Part shown: positions 58,068-64,000 of the stretch, piece by piece
Layout of the letters: every line of letters begins with the position of its first letter
How positions within the stretch are numbered: position 1 is the stretch's first letter
NCBI GenBank assembly: GCA_951213105.1
Contig: OX578133.1
Coordinates: forward strand, 138,055,203-138,119,202
Direction: 5' to 3'
DNA from: Amaurobius ferox
Taxonomy: Eukaryota > Arthropoda > Arachnida > Araneae > Amaurobiidae
Length of the DNA stretch: 64,000 nucleotides
The notes under the pieces: generated by a model
Seen by the model: the letters and a program-made list of their open reading frames with translations, nothing else
The model's database searches: none
Told to the model about the DNA's origin: nothing
Program-made: the position numbers and the translations under genes

Positions 58068-58742
58068 ATTCTATCTATATAATAAAAGGCAATGTCTGTG
58101 TGTGTGTGTGTGTGTGTGTCTTATACACTATACGTTTCGCGACCGCGCGTCGGAGAGTTACGAAATTTGGCAATCGGAGACCCTGGGGGGTGGGAAGGGG
58201 ACACGTGAAAACCGATTTTCAAAATTCTAATTATTTTTTTATTTATTTAATGTTTTATGCGATTTCGACCTTTTTTTGATCTTTTTGCCCTTTTTTCTCC
58301 TCGATCCAGACATCGTAGAAAAAAACAAATCACACCATCGGAAAGAGCAGAGAATTTCGAGTAAAAATATATCAATTTCAAATCTCCATTTCGATTTCTA
58401 ATATTTTTTAAAGATTTTAAAACAAAAGTCACTTTTGGCTCAAGAAAACGATTTTTGGTTTTTAAATTCTCGCATCGTGAAAAGTACTCATAATTTCGAC
58501 TAATAATTTACATTTTCAGAAAGGTCAAACATCTGGCATTCTTACAAGTCTAATCTGGTCCAGAAATAATGAAAATTGCCTTCAGGATCGCAATTTTAAA
58601 GACGTAATGATTTTAAATTTCTCGCCGTTCCGCTCGGCGTTCCGTTCGTTTCTCCCCCGCTGAAGCAGGGAAGGTGGTGGGTGGGGACGTCAAGGTGGAG
58701 GTGACGTCACGGTTCTGAATAGAGCGCCTTTGCTCTATATAA
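58068..58742 (+). mobile_element. K repeat, copy 1 (uninterrupted)
   Basis: Starts TCTATCTATATAATAAAAGG with a (TG)n tract at 58096-58119, then CTTATACACTATACG...CGCGTCGGAGAG. It ends near GCTCTATATAAATT. The same sequence occurs at 61297-63910, interrupted. No ORF. A TGACGTCACGG site lies near 58702. Classification unknown; the terminal microsatellite recalls Helentron-like repeats. Confidence 0.55.
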
Positions 58743-58743
58743 A

Positions 58744-59575
58744 TTATTATATTTATATTTTAAATGATGGGACGATCTGGATTTTTTAAATGTATATTTT
58801 AACTTTTGGATATTTTAAATGGATATTTTAATTTTATGGATATTTTAAATGATGGAACAATGAAACAATGGAATGAGGATGATGGAATTAAGCATATGGT
58901 CATTTTAAATTGCAAATTAGCTCGCGGGAAGTTAGCGGTAGGCCCGGGTTCGATTCCCGCCACTGCCAAAACTGCCGCCGTGTTTACGTGGAATACGATC
59001 ACGTTAAATATGTGGGTCCGTAAGTCCTTCCGAGAGGTTGGTGGTAGGGGAAGGAGGATACGGCCCCTGTGGATGCCTCCCCCACTGGGTTCCCGTCTAA
59101 ATTGGGTGAATATGTAGAAAGTTATGGAGATTGTCGCGGAGGGCGCGGCAGCCCAGTGGTTAGCGCGCGGGAATTGCACTCAGTAGGCCCGGGTTCGATT
59201 CCCGCCACTGCCAAAACTTACGCCACGTTCACGCAGAGTACGATCACGTTAAACATGTGGGTTCGTGAGTCCTTCCGAGAGGTTGGTGGTAGGGGAAGGA
59301 GGGTACGGTCTAAATTGGGTGAATAAAAAGAAAGTTATGGAGATTGTCGCGGAGGGCGAAGTAGCCCAGTGGTTAGCGCGCGGGAATTGCACGCGTTAGG
59401 CCCGGGTTCGATTTCCGCCACTGACATGGAGTACGATCACGTTAAACATATGGGTCCGTATGTTTTTCCGAGAGGTTGGTGGTAGGGGAAGGAGGGTACG
59501 TTCCCTGTGGATGCCTCCCCCACTGGGTTCCGGTCTAAATTGGGTGGCACATCCTGGCCGTCCAACCAGTTACCA
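58744..59575 (+). repeat. Segmental duplication, left copy (offset ~1614 bp)
   Basis: The block from TTATTATATTTATATTTTAA through three SINE heads to GTCCAACCAGTTACC matches 60358-61190. The three B boxes are displaced by 1613, 1615 and 1614 bp. The four SINE heads between the copies are not part of the repeat. Confidence 0.75.
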
Positions 59576-60357
59576 GGCCCGGGTTCGATTACCAAAATTG
59601 CCGCCGTGTTTACGCGGAGTACGAGCACGTTAAACATGTGGGTCCGTGAGTCCTTCCGAGAAGTTGGTGGTAGGGGAAGGAGGGTACGGTCTAAATTGGA
59701 TGAATAAAAAGAAAGTTATGGAGATTGTCGCGTAGGGCAAAGTAGCCCAATGGTTAGCGCGCGGAAATTGCACTCGGTAGGCCCGGGTTCGATTCCCAAA
59801 ATTGCCGCCGTGTTTACGCGGAGTACGATCACGTTAAACATGTGGGTCTGTAAGTCCTTCCGAGAGGTTGGTGGTAGGGGAAGAAGGGTACGGTCCCTGT
59901 GGATGCTTCTCCCACTTGGTTCCGGTCTAAATTGGGTGAATAAAAAGAAAGTTATGAAGAATATCGCGGAGGGTGAAGTACCCCAGTGGTTAGTGCGCGG
60001 GATTTGCACTTGGTAGGCCCGGGTTCGATTCCCAAAATTGCCGAATAAAAATAAAATTATGGAGATTGTCGCGGATGGCACGGTAGCCCAGTGGTTAGCG
60101 CGCGGGAATTTCACTCGGTAGGCCCGGGTTCGATTCCCGCCATTGCCAAAACTGCAGCCGTGTTCACGCGGAGTACGATCACGTTAAACGTGTGGGACTG
60201 CAAGTCCTTCCGAGAGGTTTGTGGTAGGGGAAGGAGGGTACGGTCTCTTTGGATGCCTCCCCCATTGGGTTCCGGTCTAAATTGTGTGGCACTTCCTGAA
60301 TTTAAATGAAATAAGACTGATTTTAAATTAAATAAGAGCTTAACATATGCACTGTAG

Positions 60358-61190
60358 AAATTATTATATTTATATTTTAATGATGGAACGATGGATATTT
60401 TAATTTTATGGATATTTTAAATGATGGAACGATGGATATTTTTATTTTATGGATATTTTAAATGATGGAACAATGGAATGAGGATGATGGAATTAAGAGC
60501 TTAGAGAGCATATGGTCATTTTAAATTGTAAATTAGCGCGCGGGAAGTTAGCGGTAGGCCCGGGTACGATTCCCGCCACTGCCAAAACTGCCGAAGTGTT
60601 CACGCGGAATACGATCACGTTAAACATGTGGGCCCGTAAGTCCTTCCGAGAGGTTGGTGGTAGGGGAAGCAGGGTACGGTCCCTGTGGATGCCTCTCCCA
60701 CTGGGTTCCGTTCTAAATTGGGTAAATAAAAAGAATGTTATGGAGATAGTTGCTGGGGGCGAAGAAGCCCAGTGGTTAGCGCGCGGGAATTGCACTCAGT
60801 AGGCCCGGGTTCGATTCCCGCCACTGCCCAAACTGCCGCCATGTTCACGCAGAGTCCAATCACGTTAAACATGTGGGTCCGTGAGTCCTTCCGAGAAGTT
60901 GGTGGTAGGGGAAGGAGGGTACGGTCAAAATTGGGTGAATAAAAAGAAAGTTATGAGATTGTCGCGGAGGGCGAAGTAGCCCAGTGGTTAGCGCGCGGGA
61001 ATTGCATGCGGTAGGCTCGGGTTCGATTTCCGCCACTGACACGGAGTACGATCACGTTAAACATATGGGTCCGTATGTTTTTCCGAGAGTTTGGTGGTAG
61101 GGGAAGGAGGGTACGTTCCCTGTGGATGCCTCCCCCACTGGGTTCCGGTCTAAATTGGGTGGCACATCCTGGCCGTCCAACCAGTTACCT
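60358..61190 (+). repeat. Segmental duplication, right copy
   Basis: Partner of 58744-59575. It retains the GATGGAACGATGGATATTTT flank and the same three SINE units in the same order, with scattered substitutions. Confidence 0.75.
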
Positions 61191-61715
61191 TACACCTTTC
61201 TAGTAGGTCGCGCCAACGAGTGTGCCACGGTTGGAATTTGCCACGATCAGCATTTTCAAGGGTTGCGAACAGGCTGGTCGCCAAAGGCGGTTAGTAAATA
61301 ATAAAAGGCAATGTCTGTGTGTCTGTCTTATACACTATACGTTCAGCGACCACGCGTCGGAGAGCTACGAAATTTGGCAATCGGAGACCCGGGGGGGGGG
61401 GGGGAGGGGGCACGTGAATACCGATTTTTAAAATTTTAATTTTTTTTTTGTTATTTAATGTTTTATGCGATTTCGACCGTTTTTTGACATTTTTGGCCTT
61501 TTTTCTCCACGATCTAGACATTGTAGAAAATAACAAATCACACCATCGGAAAGAGCAGAGAATTTCGAGTAAACATATATCAATTTCAAATCTCAGGGAC
61601 AAATTCTAATATTTTTTTATGATTTTAAAACAAAAGTCACATTTGACTCAAAAAAACGATTTTTGGTTTTTAACACTTTACAACAAAGTTGAAAAGTGTT
61701 TATGACTTTGTTCAT

Positions 61716-61765
<50 letters not shown>

Positions 61766-62472
61766 CGTTAGCACGATAACTGCCGTAAAAATGAGTTTAT
61801 CAAAATGAAATTTTAGTATGTTGTTTAGACGGTCTGTAGGACCTATGGGAATATAAATAAATAATATCACCCAATTAGTTTTTTAGTGAACCCGGGTTGA
61901 AAAAATGAAATACATTGAACCCTATGGGACCTAATTTTTCAAACATTTTTTAAGTAAATTTAAAATTCACGAATTGCTTCGAAATTTTTAGGAAATATTC
62001 ACATTATCCCATAGAATATATAAAAAAAAATTCAGTAAAATATGTTAAGTAGTTTTGTAATTAAAAAAATTGTTTAATATAGGGAAAAAAACAAATGCAA
62101 TTAAATTCCGACTTTGGGATATCTTCCAGAAAGAAAAGAGAGAGATATTATATAATAAATATCTCTCCATTTGTTTAAACGTTTTGCATATGGGAGTGGC
62201 TTCATATTTTAAGATAAATTTGGTAGATAACAATTTTTCATTTTTTTTAAATTTTATATAACTCTTCATGATAAATTTAATTGATGGCATTTTAAATGCA
62301 CTTTCCTACGTCCTAGAGAGTTAAAATTTGGTACACAGCTTAAATTTGTTGAACATTTTATTCGACAAAAATTTGATGGATCTTTAAATATAGATTATAC
62401 ATTTTTTTCGAAATGGCCTGAAAATAATCCCCTTTCACTTCTATAAATCATTGGTGTAATATTGTTAAAAAT

Positions 62473-63290
62473 TCTGATGTGGACAGCACATGTCTTTCTC
62501 TGCAGACTCATATCCGTTCTCTTTATTTATTCAATGATAATTTGAGTTTATCTGCACAACATAAGTATTTTAAATGACATTGAATTTATACGTTAAACTT
62601 AAATTTGGTTCTCATTTGATAGCTGCACTTATTGTCAAAGGTGGCGTAGCGAAAACGCGAAAAAACTAGAATATCTCAAGAACGGCTAGTCCTAGAGTAA
62701 TGGGGTTAGTCTTATTCTTTTTGTTGTCAAAAATCACATATAAAATAGGAATTTCATTGATATAATTGAGCACACGTAGTCTTTTATTTTTATATATAAC
62801 GATTTTTGCTGGCCATTTCGCAAAAATAGCCCGTTCCTTTTTCCCGAATCGTAGTAGAATAACCTACAAATGATTTATATACAAAATTTTGTTAAATTTG
62901 GTATATAAATCACTTGTAGGTTATTGAAATATTATACTCTAAATTTTGTTAAATTTGGTTCATTAGTTTTTAGCTAGAGTGGATAAAGGCAATTTCTGCG
63001 GCCATTTCGCAAAGAAGGCAGATTCTTTTATTACGAATCGTACTATAATCTAATGAACATCAGGATTTCCCACAAAAAACATACCTACCAAATTGTATGA
63101 AATTCGGTCCATTAGTTTTTCAATTAGAGTGGATGTAATATCCACACAGACACACAGAAACATACACAGATACACCTTTACACACACAGACGTCTTCCTA
63201 AAAGTAGTTTTTTCGTGTTCTAGAAGTCCCAAAACGTGTAGATACTTTGAAAATTCGAGTTCCGATCCTCGGCACGATTCCAATACTTTG
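62473..63290 (+). mobile_element. HINE-1 copy f, nested in HINE-2
   Basis: Starts TCTGATGTGGACAGCACATG with CTTTCTCTGCAG. It has two to three internal units (CTGGCCATTTCGCAAAA at 62810, CGGCCATTTCGCAAAG at 62999) and a GACA/CACA tract (63145-63192). It fades near CGATTCCAATACTTTGAGTA. The 3' terminal hairpin is lost and replaced by TACACATACACA repeats. Confidence 0.6.
62858..62925. repeat. Near-perfect palindrome, ~32-bp arms, within HINE-1 copy f
   Basis: AATAACCTACAAATGATTTA at the left is mirrored by TAAATCACTTGTAGGTTATT at the right, with a two-to-four-base centre and one or two mismatches in 32. The palindrome is not present in the other HINE-1 copies, so it arose here, perhaps by template switching. 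Confidence 0.85.
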
Positions 63291-64000
63291 AGTACATACA
63301 CATACACATATATATTATCTGTGTATTATCTGTGTATCTAAATTCCGTGCCTATGCAATTACAATAGTTGTGATTTTAAATGATCCCTAAACTTTTATTA
63401 TTTCTTCAAGGAAGCCTAATTTTAACATATGCAGAATGCAAATATCTCAAGCGATTGTAAGATGAATTACATAAGAATTGCTGAATTTTTTTCACACAAA
63501 ATTATTTAGCTCTGGAGTCTGGAATACAAGTTATATGAATGAAATATTCATTGATTTTGCATAAAGAATCAGATGATTTATATTTCGATACAGTTTTAAA
63601 TATTTAAGTATAATAAATTACTGTAGTTCTGTGATAATGTAAAAGATATTACCACTGAATGAATCACATTTTAGAAATTTTTAAATGAAATTACATTTCA
63701 GTTGGAAAGTGTTTCATAATCAATGCTTATGCATGATTGATCTTTCTTGTTAAATTCCCGCATAGTAAAAAGTACTCAGAATTTCGACTAATAATTTACA
63801 TTTTTAGTAAGGTCAAATATCTGGCATTCTTACAAGTCCAATCTGGTCAAGAAATCTTCCGTATTGCCTACAGGATCGGGATTTCAAGATTTTCCGAATT
63901 TCAATTTCTCGGTATCCTTGGTATATTTCTTCACCGGCGTTTCTCCCTGAATAATACGCAATTGCGAAATCATCGAATATATTCGATATTCGAAATACAT

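Larger units (their letters stand above)
58744..61210 (+). mobile_element. Tandem cluster of ten tRNA-derived SINE heads
   Basis: B-box motifs (GGGTTCGATTCC or close) lie at about 58948, 59191, 59404, 59580, 59785, 60021, 60126, 60561, 60806 and 61018, all on the plus strand. Full heads read AGCCCAGTGGTTAGCGCGCG (A box) ... GGCCCGGGTTCGATTCCCGC. Bodies share TACGATCACGTTAAACATGT, GAGGTTGGTGGTAGGGGAAG and CCCCCACTGGGTTCCGGTCT. Most units join through TGAATAAAAAGAAAGTTATG-GAGATTGTCGCGGAGGG without an intervening target. Only the last unit has the 3' end (CCTTACACCTTTCTAGTAGG). Confidence 0.85.
61670..63751 (-). mobile_element. HINE-2 copy D, minus strand, split by HINE-1 copy f
   Basis: Plus-strand order: terminal hairpin (TTAACACTTTACAACAAAGT), (CTGT)n at 61718-61766, shared body to about 62060. 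After the nested HINE-1 come the 5' region (63455-63700) and the 5' hairpin AATCAATGCTTATGCATGATTGATC, ending TTTCTTGTT. The empty site in K copy 1 shows no TSD, and the junction fits insertion at T-T. Confidence 0.75.
61297..63910 (+). mobile_element. K repeat, copy 2, split by HINE-2 copy D
   Basis: 61297-61669 and 63752-63910 together match the continuous K copy at 58068. The phrase CGATTTTTGGTTTTT lies left of the insertion, and AAATTCCCGCATAGTAAAAA lies right of it; in copy 1 they are joined. A G run (61391-61402) lies inside. Confidence 0.7.

Noticed and set aside
58799..61042. Many ORFs with GPGSIPATAKTAAVFTR-like peptides
   Set aside because: These are SINE bodies read in various frames. 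The same peptides recur in each SINE copy and on both strands.

Overview
The window looks like AT-rich, gene-poor nuclear DNA from an invertebrate animal. An arthropod, possibly a chelicerate such as a spider, is my guess from the mix of SINEs, hAT/Tc1/TTAA transposons and GACA-bearing Helentron-like repeats; nothing in the sequence fixes the species. I find no intact host protein-coding gene. Every ORF over about 100 codons is a decayed transposase or transposon-encoded protein, a translated simple repeat, or a translated SINE. The annotation is therefore mainly a map of nested mobile elements, with many boundaries set by target-site duplications (TSDs) read directly from the sequence.

Layout. 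0-4.9 kb: a 21-bp minisatellite, two tRNA-like SINE heads, a repeat with internal tandem units (R), and a 411-bp MITE with 8-bp TSDs carrying a THAP-finger fragment. 4.9-13.1 kb: a nest. A Tc1-like element is split by a Helentron-like repeat (HINE-2). That repeat is split by a 6.3-kb hAT element (TSD CTTACAAT). The hAT holds a second THAP MITE and a 2.47-kb element with ~405-bp inverted ends and a decayed gene for a PIN/FEN-like protein. 13-17 kb: non-coding sequence with a GC-rich island and a second R copy. 17.07-21.39 kb: a second nest, with a TTAA MITE inside a 3.55-kb hAT (TSD ATCTATAG) inside a TA-flanked foldback element. 21.5-21.9 kb: a complete 5S rRNA sequence joined to a SINE, the two together flanked by one perfect 15-bp TSD. 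24.5-26.35 kb: two head-to-tail copies of Helentron-like family HINE-1. 29-41 kb: further HINE copies, long TA tracts and small palindromes. 42.4-45.4 kb: a ~245-bp satellite with dimeric higher-order structure. 45.4-50.1 kb: unique-looking DNA with one candidate non-coding exon and a dispersed inverted repeat. 50-58 kb: more HINE, R and foldback copies. 58.7-61.2 kb: a tandem cluster of ten tRNA-type SINE heads, part of it duplicated at a 1.6-kb offset. 61.3-63.9 kb: a repeat (K) split by HINE-2, which is itself split by HINE-1.

Relations between elements. Comparing copies inside the window reconstructs several insertion events: K against K gives an empty site for HINE-2, and the hAT-2 reading frame resumes when the TTAA MITE is removed with one TTAA kept. 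The strongest candidates for something undescribed are the 5S-headed SINE, the long-TIR element with the PIN-like gene, the two HINE families with GACA tracts beside their terminal hairpins, and the SINE multimer.
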